Of a DNA stretch of 64,000 bases, positions 37,077-45,339 are shown in pieces. The stretch's first letter is position 1. Each line of letters starts with the position of its first letter. This DNA is from Lachnospiraceae bacterium (GTDB taxonomy: Bacteria > Bacillota > Clostridia > Lachnospirales > Lachnospiraceae): positions 186,001-250,000 of the forward strand of contig CAJTDK010000003.1 of NCBI GenBank assembly GCA_910575105.1. The letters are read 5' to 3'. The notes under the pieces are model-generated. The model was not told the DNA's origin, ran no database searches, and saw nothing but the letters and a program-made list of their open reading frames with translations. The translations under genes and the position numbers were made by a program.

Positions 37077-38720
37077 TTATCTTCCCGCCTTGTATTCTTC
37101 CACATTCGTCTCCAATACGATCTTGCGGATCGGCAGAATACTTCCCGGCGATACTGACAGCTCATCCACACCCATAGCGAGAAATTCCCGCGTAAGCGTC
37201 TGGTCTGCGCCAAGCTCCCCGCAGATGCCCGCCCAGATGCCCGCTTTGTGTGCATTTTCCACCACCATCGAGATCATCCGCAGGATCGCCGGATGGTGGG
37301 AATCGTAAAATTCGTCCAGCTTCGTATTCTGACGGTCGATGGCCAGGGTGTACTGAGTCAGGTCATTGGTGCCGATGCTGAAGAAGTCAACCTCCTTCGC
37401 CAGCTCGTCACTGATGACTGCTGCCGCCGGAGTCTCGATCATGATACCCTGCTCCGGCTCGCCAAACTCTATTCCCTGATCCGTAAGCTCTGCTTTCACT
37501 AAAGCCACGATCTCCTGAATCCGTTTCACTTCCCTGACACTGGTGATCATAGGATACATGATAGCGATCTTTCCGTATGCGCTGGCTCTGAAAAGCGCCC
37601 GAAGCTGTGTCTTAAACACCTCAGGCCGTGTCAGGCAGATGCGGATCGCCCGGTACCCAAGGGCCGGATTCTCCTCATGCTCCATCTGAAAATAATCGCA
37701 CTGCTTGTCAGCGCCGATATCCAGGGTACGGATGATCACCCGCTTGCCCGCCATCGTCTCCGCCACCTGCTTATAAATCTGGAACTGCTCCTCCTCGGCA
37801 GGATAATCCTCCTTCTCCAGATAAATGAACTCGCTCCGGAAAAGCCCGATTCCGCCCGCATCGTTCTGCAGAACTGTCGCAAGATCTTTAATATTTCCTA
37901 TATTAGCATACAGCATGACCTTTTTGCCGTCAAGAGTGACATTCTCCCTGCCTTTAAGCGTCTGGAGAAGCTCTTTTCTCTCCGCCTCCTCCTGCTGTCT
38001 CTTTTTCATGCGGGATAAAGTCTCTTCGTCCGGGTCTATGTAGATCTTCCCCTCTGCCCCGTCCACGATCCCAAACTTGCCGTCTACCGTATCGTCAAGA
38101 GGCAGCGGCGTGCCTACAAGCGCCGGGATCGCCATAGTCCTGGCAAGGATGGCGGTGTGGGAGTTAAGCGACCCGTGGACAGTAACAAAGGACAGCACCA
38201 TGTCCTTGTCAAGCTGCACAGTCTCCGACGGCGCAAGATCATCCGCCACGATGATGGACGGCTCCTTTGCCACGGCAGACTCGCCCCCGGCCCCATTTAA
38301 TATAGTAAGGACACGCTCAGAGATATCCTTGACGTCCGCCGCCCTCTCCCGCATGTAATCGTCGTCCATCGCCGCAAACATCTGAGCGAAATTGTCAGCG
38401 GTCGCTGCTACTGCGTACTCTGCGTTGATCCCCTGTGTACGGATCATATTTTCTATGGAATCATTGTAATCGTCGTCATCAAGCATCATCTGGTGAACCT
38501 CGAAGATCGCTGCATTCGCCTCACCCACTTCCCGCAGCGCCTTTTCATACAACCCGGAAAGCTGCCTGACCGCCGTTTCCTTTGCCGTCTCAAAGCGCGC
38601 GATCTCCGCCTCCATATCCGCCACCTTCACCCGCTTTACCTGCTGCTCTCCTTTTTTGTAGACACTGATCTTTCCGATAGCCACTCCGTTAAATACGCTC
38701 TTGCCTTCATATATGTTCAT
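37077..38720 (-). CDS. ptsI: PTS enzyme I
   Basis: 547 residues. Enzyme I takes phosphate from PEP and passes it to HPr. The phosphorylated histidine lies in VHGSLNSHTAILART. The PEP-binding barrel shows LYANIGNIKDLATV, GIGLFRSEFIYLEKEDYPAEEEQ (in two pieces), DIGADKQCDYF, NPALGYRAIRICL, SIGTNDLTQYTLAIDR and the catalytic cysteine in GIWAGICGELGAD. The N-terminal HPr-binding helical domain starts YEGKSVFNGVAIGKI. It lies about 120 bases behind ptsH and directly before the DeoR gene. A GGAG site precedes the ATG. Confidence 0.96.
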   Translation of the reverse strand: MNIYEGKSVFNGVAIGKISVYKKGEQQVKRVKVADMEAEIARFETAKETAVRQLSGLYEKALREVGEANAAIFEVHQMMLDDDDYNDSIENMIRTQGINAEYAVAATADNFAQMFAAMDDDYMRERAADVKDISERVLTILNGAGGESAVAKEPSIIVADDLAPSETVQLDKDMVLSFVTVHGSLNSHTAILARTMAIPALVGTPLPLDDTVDGKFGIVDGAEGKIYIDPDEETLSRMKKRQQEEAERKELLQTLKGRENVTLDGKKVMLYANIGNIKDLATVLQNDAGGIGLFRSEFIYLEKEDYPAEEEQFQIYKQVAETMAGKRVIIRTLDIGADKQCDYFQMEHEENPALGYRAIRICLTRPEVFKTQLRALFRASAYGKIAIMYPMITSVREVKRIQEIVALVKAELTDQGIEFGEPEQGIMIETPAAAVISDELAKEVDFFSIGTNDLTQYTLAIDRQNTKLDEFYDSHHPAILRMISMVVENAHKAGIWAGICGELGADQTLTREFLAMGVDELSVSPGSILPIRKIVLETNVEEYKAGR

Positions 38721-38839
38721 AATCGGTCTCCTTCACAAAAGGGGACACCTGGCGGCATCCCCATGATCTCTATGTTTCACGTTCAGTTACATCTGTCTTC
38801 CGTCCGTCCCTTGCCGGCTTCCCGGCGTTTCGGTCACGC

Positions 38840-39097
38840 CTACAGGTTCTCCTCCATAAATTTGCTTACAGTCTCGCATGCCTTCTCTTCGTCCTCTCCG
38901 TCGAAAGTAAGCGTCACTTCATCGCCTTTCTTAGCGCCAAGTCCCATCACTCCGAAGATAGCTTTCGCATTCATTGCCTTTCCACCCTTTGCGATCTTGA
39001 TGTCGCAGGCAAACTCCTTTACCGTCTTTACCAGGATTCCTGCCGGACGTGCGTGGATTCCTTCTGGGTCTGTAATTACGTACTTGAATTCTTTCAT
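38840..39097 (-). CDS. ptsH: HPr-like phosphocarrier protein lacking the regulatory serine
   Basis: 85 residues, the usual HPr size. His15 in PEGIHARPAGILV is the phosphate carrier between enzyme I and EIIA domains. In Bacillota HPr, Ser46 in the segment KSIMGVMSLG is phosphorylated by HPr kinase for carbon catabolite control. Here the aligned segment reads NAKAIFGVMGLGAKKG, so position 46 is alanine. The protein should transfer phosphate but not take part in Ser46 signalling, as for the HPr-like domains linked to fructose systems or Crh-type variants. A GGAGGAT site precedes the ATG. It is encoded between fruK and ptsI. Confidence 0.93.
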   Translation of the reverse strand: MKEFKYVITDPEGIHARPAGILVKTVKEFACDIKIAKGGKAMNAKAIFGVMGLGAKKGDEVTLTFDGEDEEKACETVSKFMEENL

Positions 39098-39262
39098 TTT
39101 AAAAATCCTCCATTTTCTTTTTATTTGAATTTTAAATTTACCCGACTTATTCTTCTCAATTTCCGTTCTTATTCCTTCAACTGTTGATCGTTACCTTCCC
39201 TATAAAGCTTAATTCTCAGCAAACATTCCTTCTATCGCCGTTCTCCTGCTTTGCCGTACGAC

Positions 39263-40174
39263 TTACGCCTCCTTAAGCTGCCGGTACACTGCCTCGATCT
39301 CCGGTTTTGTGGCAAGATTTTCCGAAAATGCGCTGGCGCTTCCTGCCGCCACTCCCATATGGAATGCGTACCGGTAATCCTGCCTTTCCATGTAGCCTGC
39401 CATAAATCCGGCCACCATAGAGTCACCTGCGCCCACGCCATTTTTCAGCGTCCCCTTCGGCGCCGGGGCGTCGTAGACATCTCCGTCGGCGCTTACCAGT
39501 ACCGCGCCTTCTCCCGCCATGGACACCAGTACGTTCTGCGCGCCCTTCTCCCTAAGCTTCTTGGCATAAGGCACCACCGACTCTCTCGTCCTCAGCTCTA
39601 CCCCGAAGATCTCACCAAGCTCGTGATTGTTGGGCTTGATCAGAAATGGATGATAAGGCAGGACATTCATCAGCAGCTCCTTCGTCGCGTCCACCGCGAT
39701 ACGCACTTTCCGGCCGTCAAGCATCTCCATGATCTTCTGGTATGCGTCGTCCGGCATGGATGCCGGGATACTTCCTGACAGGAACAGGACGTCCCCTTCG
39801 CCCAGCGTATTAAGCTTATCCATCAAAAGCTGCACCTTCTCCCCGCTGATCTTAGGACCCATGCCGTTGATCTCTGTCCCGTCAATGGTCTTAAGCTTTA
39901 AATTAATCCGCGTAAAGCCTTCGCCGATATGGATAAAGCCATTCTTAACGCCCATCTTTTCTAAGCGCCTTATGACTTCCTCTCCGGTAAATCCGGCAGT
40001 AAAGCCCAGCGCCGTGCTCTCGATGCCGAGATTCATAAGAACCGTCGAGACATTGATCCCCTTGCCTCCCGGAAGTAAAAGCTCAGAATTCGTACGGTTC
40101 GTAAGCCCAAGCTTAAAATCATCCACCGCTACGATGTAATCCAGTGACGGATTAAATGTCACTGTGTAAATCAT
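39263..40174 (-). CDS. fruK: 1-phosphofructokinase (PfkB family)
   Basis: 303 residues. The PfkB fold is clear from the start MIYTVTFNPSLDYIV, LLPGGKGINVSTVLMNLG, the region LIKPNNHELGEIFG, and the anion hole and catalytic base in GVGAGDSMVAGFMAG. It phosphorylates fructose-1-phosphate to fructose-1,6-bisphosphate. Tagatose-6-phosphate kinase (LacC) is the main alternative; the PTS neighbours favour FruK. I use the ATG at 40172-40174, ten bases after AAGGAGG; a start eight codons upstream would contain that site. No fructose-specific EII gene is in this run. It is the first gene of the operon. Confidence 0.88.
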   Translation of the reverse strand: MIYTVTFNPSLDYIVAVDDFKLGLTNRTNSELLLPGGKGINVSTVLMNLGIESTALGFTAGFTGEEVIRRLEKMGVKNGFIHIGEGFTRINLKLKTIDGTEINGMGPKISGEKVQLLMDKLNTLGEGDVLFLSGSIPASMPDDAYQKIMEMLDGRKVRIAVDATKELLMNVLPYHPFLIKPNNHELGEIFGVELRTRESVVPYAKKLREKGAQNVLVSMAGEGAVLVSADGDVYDAPAPKGTLKNGVGAGDSMVAGFMAGYMERQDYRYAFHMGVAAGSASAFSENLATKPEIEAVYRQLKEA

Positions 40175-40182
40175 TGTTACGC

Positions 40183-40259
40183 CACCTCCTTGTTTCACAC
40201 GTTTTTGCTCGTGTTTGACTTTCTGAACCTATTATAACGCCAAATTCGCTCATAGTCAA
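40183..40259 (-). promoter_or_regulatory. Promoter and operator-like repeat of the fruK operon
   Basis: On the minus strand TTGACT (40254-40259) is followed after 17 bases by TATAAT (40231-40236), a strong promoter. Downstream of it, AAACACG (about 40208-40214) and CGTGTGAAA (about 40193-40201) form an imperfect inverted repeat ending close to the AAGGAGG site. This is a plausible binding site for the DeoR protein of the same operon. Confidence 0.7.
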
Positions 40260-40327
40260 TCAAACTATTTCACAAAATGCGTGACTGATTTTGGTTGAAT
40301 TTGCACAAAAGCGGATGTTTACAAAAA

Positions 40328-40361
40328 GAGACTGACCGTCTCTGCTCTGACGGTCAGTCTC
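40328..40361 (-). terminator. Terminator downstream of tatD
   Basis: AGACTGACCGTC (40329-40340) pairs perfectly with GACGGTCAGTCT (40349-40360), extended by one G-C pair, with an eight-base loop. On the minus strand TTTTTG follows, so it ends transcription from tatD before the fruK promoter. Confidence 0.85.
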
Positions 40362-40389
40362 CTTGAATTCTCCTGATACTGATGATTCA

Positions 40390-40427
40390 TTACTATTCCA
40401 GGCCCAGAGGCCGCCCATAGCAACGAC
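40390..40427. repeat. Partial copy (left end) of a dispersed ~140-base repeat
   Basis: The stretch TTACTATTC followed by GGCCCAGAGGCCG and CATAGCAACGA matches the left end of the copy at 45152, with a few changes. Only the left ~38 bases are present. It sits between tatD and its terminator. Confidence 0.6.
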
Positions 40428-40437
40428 TATTCACTTT

Positions 40438-41199
40438 TCACAGCCGGTACAGCCTTCTTGCATTCTCCTCCGTCCGGCATATTACTTCTTCAGCGGCGAC
40501 GCCTTTGATCCGCGCGATCTCCTCCGCCGTATATTTGATATAAGAAGAGTTATTGCGCTTTCCCCGATACGGCTCCGGCGCAAGGTAAGGGCAGTCCGTC
40601 TCCAGCACGATAGAAGCAAGCGGCACCGCCTCCACCGTCTCCCTGAGACGTCTTGCATTTTTAAAGGTCACCACGCCCCCGACCCCAATGTAAAATCCCA
40701 TCTTCACATACTGAAGCGCCATCTCCTTGGAGTAAGAATAGCAGTGGATCACGCCGTCAAGACCTTCTCCGTGCTCCTTCATAATCTCCATGGTATCCTG
40801 CGCTGCGTCGCGGCTGTGGATATTGACCGGAAGACCTAACTCCCGGGCAAGGCTAAGCTGCCGGATAAACCATTCCTTCTGAAGCTCGTGAGATTCATTG
40901 TCCCAGTAGTAATCAAGGCCGATCTCCCCTACCGCCACCACCTTTTCATTTTGAAAAAGCTCCTTCATACGGGCAAACTTTTCTTCATCAAGACTGCCTA
41001 CCTCATCTGGGTGAACGCCCGCCATAGCGTACATAAACGGGTACTTCTCTGCCATACGGATGACGCGCCCGCATGACTCATATGCAGCGCTGGCATTGAC
41101 GATGGTGCCGACGCCATTTGCCGCCATAGAATTAAGCAGCTCGTCCCTGTCAATGTCAAACTGTTCATCGTCATAATGTGCATGTGTATCAAAGATCAT
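40438..41199 (-). CDS. tatD: TatD family metal-dependent DNase
   Basis: 253 residues. The TatD signatures are the N-terminal metal site MIFDTHAHYDDEQF, GEIGLDYYWDN, the HSRDAAQDTMEIMKEH segment, GVIHCYSYSKEMA, and the C-terminal LETDCPYLAPEPYRGKRN. It is a TIM-barrel phosphoesterase with 3' to 5' exonuclease activity on DNA, thought to help repair and DNA turnover. The ATG at 41197-41199 lies nine bases after AAAAGGAGG; the frame is open 31 codons further upstream but that part has no family similarity. A single-gene unit. Confidence 0.95.
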   Translation of the reverse strand: MIFDTHAHYDDEQFDIDRDELLNSMAANGVGTIVNASAAYESCGRVIRMAEKYPFMYAMAGVHPDEVGSLDEEKFARMKELFQNEKVVAVGEIGLDYYWDNESHELQKEWFIRQLSLARELGLPVNIHSRDAAQDTMEIMKEHGEGLDGVIHCYSYSKEMALQYVKMGFYIGVGGVVTFKNARRLRETVEAVPLASIVLETDCPYLAPEPYRGKRNNSSYIKYTAEEIARIKGVAAEEVICRTEENARRLYRL

Positions 41200-41393
41200 T
41201 CCGGATGCCTCCTTTTTTCGCAAAAATCCTGATTTTAATGTATCGTTGTGGTCATAGCCCGTCAAGATAAGCAGAATATTTGCTTTATTCAAATGAAAAA
41301 TGTAATTTTTCTGTTTCTTTATCCGGGTAAACTTATCATCTCATTTTGCTAAAAAGCATTACTAAACGGATCCGCTCATATTACGCCGGATGA

Positions 41394-42380
41394 CTAAAGC
41401 ATCTGCGCCCGCAGCTCCTCTGCCGTCTTCTGTGACAGCAGGCCCGGCGCGATATCAAACACGCTCTTCGCCCCGCTCTCTCCGGACTTCGCAAGCCGGT
41501 ACGCCGCCCGCGCGTAGCAGATCAGCACGCTGGAGGTAAACTCCGGATTGGAATCTAACTTCAGGGAATACTCGATCACATGCTTATTCCCCTCGCAGCC
41601 CGTCTCTCCGCTGCGGATGACGAATCCGCCGTGAGGCATCTTACTGTGGTTTTCCTTCAATTCTTCCTCTGTGACAAAGGTTACCGTCGTATCATACTCG
41701 TCAAAATAATTCGGCATCGTCTTGATCGCCTGCTCAATCGCTCCACGGTTCGCTCCGTCTTCGGCAACCACATAGCACTCTCTCAGGTGCTTATCTCTCG
41801 TAGTAAGTTCTGGCCCGCTGCCGCTCCTTACCCGGTTCACCGCCTCCTCGATGGGAACCGTGTACTGGATCGCATTCTTCACCCCGTCAATGCGGCGGAT
41901 GGCATCAGAGTGTCCCTGGCTCACGCCCTTTCCCCAGAACGTATAGGTATTTCCCTGCGCCAGGATGGACTCCGCATACAGCCGGTTCAAAGAGAACATC
42001 CCTGGATCCCAGCCCACAGAGATAATGCTCACATTGCCGCCGGCCTTCGCCGCCTTGTCCACATTTGCAAAATACTCCGGGATCTTTGCGTGGGTATCAA
42101 AGCTGTCAATCGTATTAAAGTTCGCCGCAACCTCCGGCCCGATCACCGGAAGATCCGTAGCCGATCCGCCGCAGAGCACCATCACGTCAATCTCTCCCTT
42201 CATGGATGCCATATCGTCAAAATGCTTCACTGCCGCGCCCTCTGTCTTAACCGTGACAGCCGCCGGATCCCTCCTTGTGAAAACCGCCTTTAATTCCATA
42301 TCCGCATTGCGCTTTACCGCCTGCTCAACACCGCGTCCGATATTACCATAACCTACAATACCGATTCTGATTTTTTCCAT
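41394..42380 (-). CDS. ddh: meso-Diaminopimelate D-dehydrogenase
   Basis: 328 residues. The N-terminal NADPH-binding fold starts MEKIRIGIVGYGNIGRGVE. Family segments follow: VLCGGSATDLPVIGPEVA, NTIDSFDTHAKIPEYF, the substrate region ISVGWDPGMFSLNRLY and WGKGVSQGHSDAIRRI. It makes meso-diaminopimelate in one step from tetrahydrodipicolinate and ammonia, for peptidoglycan and lysine, a route common in Lachnospiraceae. Two in-frame ATGs nine bases apart follow AAAGGAG. The first is only two bases from it, so I use the second at 42378-42380. The gene lies downstream of metG on the same strand. Confidence 0.95.
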   Translation of the reverse strand: MEKIRIGIVGYGNIGRGVEQAVKRNADMELKAVFTRRDPAAVTVKTEGAAVKHFDDMASMKGEIDVMVLCGGSATDLPVIGPEVAANFNTIDSFDTHAKIPEYFANVDKAAKAGGNVSIISVGWDPGMFSLNRLYAESILAQGNTYTFWGKGVSQGHSDAIRRIDGVKNAIQYTVPIEEAVNRVRSGSGPELTTRDKHLRECYVVAEDGANRGAIEQAIKTMPNYFDEYDTTVTFVTEEELKENHSKMPHGGFVIRSGETGCEGNKHVIEYSLKLDSNPEFTSSVLICYARAAYRLAKSGESGAKSVFDIAPGLLSQKTAEELRAQML

Positions 42381-42420
42381 ATGATACATCTCTCCTTTTA
42401 CCCAAATTAAATACGTCGCC

Positions 42421-42462
42421 GAAATGCGCAGCCAGTGCGCATTCCTGACCCGTGAACACTAA
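42421..42462. repeat. Partial copy (right end) of the dispersed ~140-base repeat
   Basis: GAAATGCGCAGCCAGTGCG followed by CATTCCTGACCCGTGAACA matches, nearly base for base, the right end of the full copy at 58794-58936. It includes the hairpin ATGCGC-AGCCAGT-GCGCAT. It lies between metG and ddh. Confidence 0.65.
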
Positions 42463-42484
42463 GAAACCTCTGCCGGACATCCCA

Positions 42485-44440
42485 CTAGCAGATCTCCGCT
42501 CCCGCCGGCATCTCCTTCTCCGGCGTCATGAGCGCCAGATTCCCGTCCGCGTCCTCCGCGCACAAAAGCATACCCTCCGACAGCACTCCGGCCAGCTTCG
42601 CAGGCTTCAGATTCACAAGCACCATCACCTTCTTGCCAACCATCTCCTCTGCCGTATAGTAAGCCTTGATCCCCGACACGATCTGCTTTACCTGGCTGCC
42701 GATCTTGACCTGGGAGCAGAGAAGCTTGCGCGACTTCTTCACTTCCTCGCAGGCGATGATCTCGCCCACCTGGAACTGCATCTTCCCAAATTCCTCGAAA
42801 GTAATCTCCGGCTTCGCCTCCATATCGACCGCTGCGTCCTTTCCCGCTGCCCCTTCGCCGTCTGCCGCTGCTTTACCTGCCGCAGCTTCAGCTTCTTCTA
42901 CCGGCGGATGAAGCTCCTCTACTTTCTTAAGCACGTCATCCAGATTAAGCCGGGCAAATAAAATCTCCGGTTTCTCCACTACCTTGCCGTCGCCAAGCTG
43001 CGCCAGGATCTTTTCCGCTGTCTCCGGCATAAATGGCGCGATCTGCCTCGCTCCAGACTTGATGCTCTCAAGAAGGTTGTAAAGAACCGTCTCCAGCCGG
43101 TCCCTTTTCTCCTCCTCTTTGGCAAGCGCCCAGGGCATCGTCTCATCAATATATTTGTTGCACCGCTTGAACAGATTGAAGATCTCCGTAATCGCATCCG
43201 CCACACGCAGGCTCTCCATCTTCTTCTCCACAACCTGAGGCGTCTGCTCTACGACCGCCTTGAGATCAGCGTCAACCGCACCGTCTTCATCGCAAAGAAC
43301 CGCGCCCTTGTCTTTCACCGTGCCGCCGAAATATTTATTCGTCATGGTTATCGTCCGGTTCACCAGATTGCCCAGCGTATTCGCAAGCTCAGAATTGATC
43401 CGCTCCACCAGAAGCTCCCAGGAGATCACTCCGTCATTGTCGAACGGCATCTCATGGAGCACGAAGAAACGCACCGCATCCACACCGAAGAAATCCACAA
43501 GCTCATCCGCATAGAGTACATTTCCCCGGGACTTGCTCATCTTCCCGTCGCCCTGTATAAGCCACGGATGCCCGAAGATCTGCTTCGGCAGCGGAAGATC
43601 CAGCGCCATCAAAAAGATCGGCCAGTAGATTGTATGGAAGCGGATGATATCCTTCCCGATCAGATGCAGGTCCGCCGGCCAGTTCTTCTTAAACTGCTCC
43701 GTCCCTTCCCCTTCTGCGTCATATCCGATGCCCGTAATGTAGTTGGTCAGCGCGTCCAGCCACACATACACCACATGTCTGTCGTCAAAATCCACCGGGA
43801 TCCCCCACTTGAAGGATGTCCTGGACACGCACAGATCCTGCAGGCCCGGAAGAAGGAAATTGTTCATCATCTCATTTTTGCGGGACACCGGCTGGATAAA
43901 CTCCGGATGAGTATTGATATGCTCGATCAGACGGTCCGCATATTTGCTCATCTTAAAGAAGTAAGCCTCTTCCTTCGCCGGCTTCACCTCGCGGCCGCAG
44001 TCCGGGCATTTCCCGTCCACCAGCTGCGACTCCGTCCAGAAGGACTCGCAAGGCGTACAGTAAAGCCCCTCATAAGAGCCTTTGTAAATGTCCCCCTGTT
44101 CGTAAAGCTTCTTAAAGATCTTCTGCACTTCCCGCTCATGACCCGCATCCGTAGTCCGGATAAATTTGTCATGGGAGGAATTCATCATATTCCAGATATC
44201 CTTCACTTGGCCGGCTACATTGTCCACATACTCCTTCGGCGTGATGCCCGCCTCCTGCGCCTTCAGCTCAATCTTCTGACCGTGCTCGTCCGTCCCGGTC
44301 TGGAAGAACACGTCATACCCCTGACTTCTCTTATATCTGGCGATAGCGTCCGCCAGGACGATCTCATAGGTATTGCCGATATGGGGCTTACCTGATGTGT
44401 AGGCGATCGCCGTCGTCATATAATACTTTTTCTTTTCCAT
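42485..44440 (-). CDS. metG: Methionyl-tRNA synthetase with C-terminal tRNA-binding domain
   Basis: About 651 residues. Class I features: the HIGH-type motif in SGKPHIGNTYEIV and KMSKS in GDGKMSKSRGNVLY. A zinc knuckle is formed by CTPCESF and CPDCGRE. After the anticodon helical bundle, an Ala/Glu-rich linker leads to a C-terminal EMAP/Trbp111-type domain (about 540-651, TFEEFGKMQFQVGEII and VNLKPAKLAGVLSEGM). The ATG at 44438-44440 stands behind AAAAGGAG; an earlier ATG gives a non-family extension that reads through the leader terminator. A T-box leader controls the gene, so it is induced when uncharged tRNA-Met builds up. Confidence 0.96.
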   Translation of the reverse strand: MEKKKYYMTTAIAYTSGKPHIGNTYEIVLADAIARYKRSQGYDVFFQTGTDEHGQKIELKAQEAGITPKEYVDNVAGQVKDIWNMMNSSHDKFIRTTDAGHEREVQKIFKKLYEQGDIYKGSYEGLYCTPCESFWTESQLVDGKCPDCGREVKPAKEEAYFFKMSKYADRLIEHINTHPEFIQPVSRKNEMMNNFLLPGLQDLCVSRTSFKWGIPVDFDDRHVVYVWLDALTNYITGIGYDAEGEGTEQFKKNWPADLHLIGKDIIRFHTIYWPIFLMALDLPLPKQIFGHPWLIQGDGKMSKSRGNVLYADELVDFFGVDAVRFFVLHEMPFDNDGVISWELLVERINSELANTLGNLVNRTITMTNKYFGGTVKDKGAVLCDEDGAVDADLKAVVEQTPQVVEKKMESLRVADAITEIFNLFKRCNKYIDETMPWALAKEEEKRDRLETVLYNLLESIKSGARQIAPFMPETAEKILAQLGDGKVVEKPEILFARLNLDDVLKKVEELHPPVEEAEAAAGKAAADGEGAAGKDAAVDMEAKPEITFEEFGKMQFQVGEIIACEEVKKSRKLLCSQVKIGSQVKQIVSGIKAYYTAEEMVGKKVMVLVNLKPAKLAGVLSEGMLLCAEDADGNLALMTPEKEMPAGAEIC

Positions 44441-44543
44441 ATTTTCAGCTCTCCTTTTCGTAAAATCTTGCATCGCAGCATTCCTCTTCCCGCGGCAGGA
44501 CGCCCCCGCCCGGAGTGGCGCTGTCCCCTTCATGGCCGGCAAC

Positions 44544-45032
44544 AAAAAATCTTCCCCGATTATAAAATCAGGGAAGACGAGAAACCCGTGTTACCACTTC
44601 CATTCATCCGCGCCTTACAGCGCAGACCTCATCAGGTGCCAGATCTGTCCAGCTCAGACAAAGCAAGGGTTACACCCCGCCAGCCACGGCTGCGCCCGAC
44701 ATCTTGCCGCTGTAAAGGGCGGACCCATTACGGCTTACAGGATGGAAAATCCTCCGGCTGCGCCTTCGCCGCCTTCAGCTAACACCGGATAACACCTCCG
44801 GCAGGTACCCGTCTCTGTTCACCGCACCGCTCAGAAGCCATCTTCTGCACATCTCCCTCTCGTCCCTCTCAGCATCCTCCCTGTCAGCAGGCTGCAAATC
44901 CGGCTTGCTGTCCGTAATGGCTATGATCACGGACGTTTCAGATAAGCGCCGCAGCTCCGTCCGCCGCTGAATCTCCAAGGAATCAGGACTTCTCTGTAAA
45001 GTCTTCAATATGCATACTCTCTTCGTCACTGC
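44544..45032 (-). promoter_or_regulatory. T-box leader of metG, Met specifier
   Basis: The ~600 bases upstream of metG contain no supported gene but form a T-box. At the 5' end (45032 downward) is GTGACGAAGAGAGTA, the usual Stem I start. The segment GAAG-ATG-GCTTCTGAG places an AUG codon at 44839-44841 in the specifier position, so it should sense tRNA-Met. The T-box core AAGTGGTAACACGGG is at 44585-44599. The terminator is TCTTCCC/GGGGAAGA with TTTTTT (44544-44577), which the tRNA-bound form should prevent. Nothing clear is seen in 45033-45151 apart from A+T-rich promoter-like sequence. Confidence 0.85.
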
Positions 45033-45151
45033 GTTTGTATTATTCTCTGTTATACTCAATGACTGATAATCAGATATTTTGAATCGTAGCATATAACCCC
45101 GAGGGATGTCAAGAGGGGACGAAAAAATTTGGCCAACATTTCTGCCTCTTC

Positions 45152-45262
45152 GTTACTATTCACGGCCCAAGGGCCGTTCATAGCAACGAGTCGTGTCGGC
45201 ATTCCGAGTTTTGCTGCGCAAAAGCCGCCCCTCACTCCTGGATCATGTTCTTACGGAATGCG
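45152..45262. repeat. Copy of the dispersed repeat, right end missing
   Basis: It starts GTTACTATTCACGGCC with an inner hairpin GGCCCAAGGGCC. It shares GCATTCC-GTTTTGCTGCGCAAAAGCC and CGCCCCTC with the copy at 58794, as well as ATCATGTTCT and ACGGAATGCG. After 45262 the match stops. It lies just upstream of the DUF885 gene. Confidence 0.65.
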
Positions 45263-45339
45263 TAAACGCTTATTTCACTCTCCGCATAACTCCTCCCATT
45301 TCTGCATATAAATTTAAAAAAATACTTCGAGGCTTTCTT

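Noticed and set aside
44775-45092. A 105-codon minus-strand open frame upstream of metG
   Set aside because: It lies wholly inside the T-box leader; its sequence has no family likeness and the RNA structure explains the conservation.
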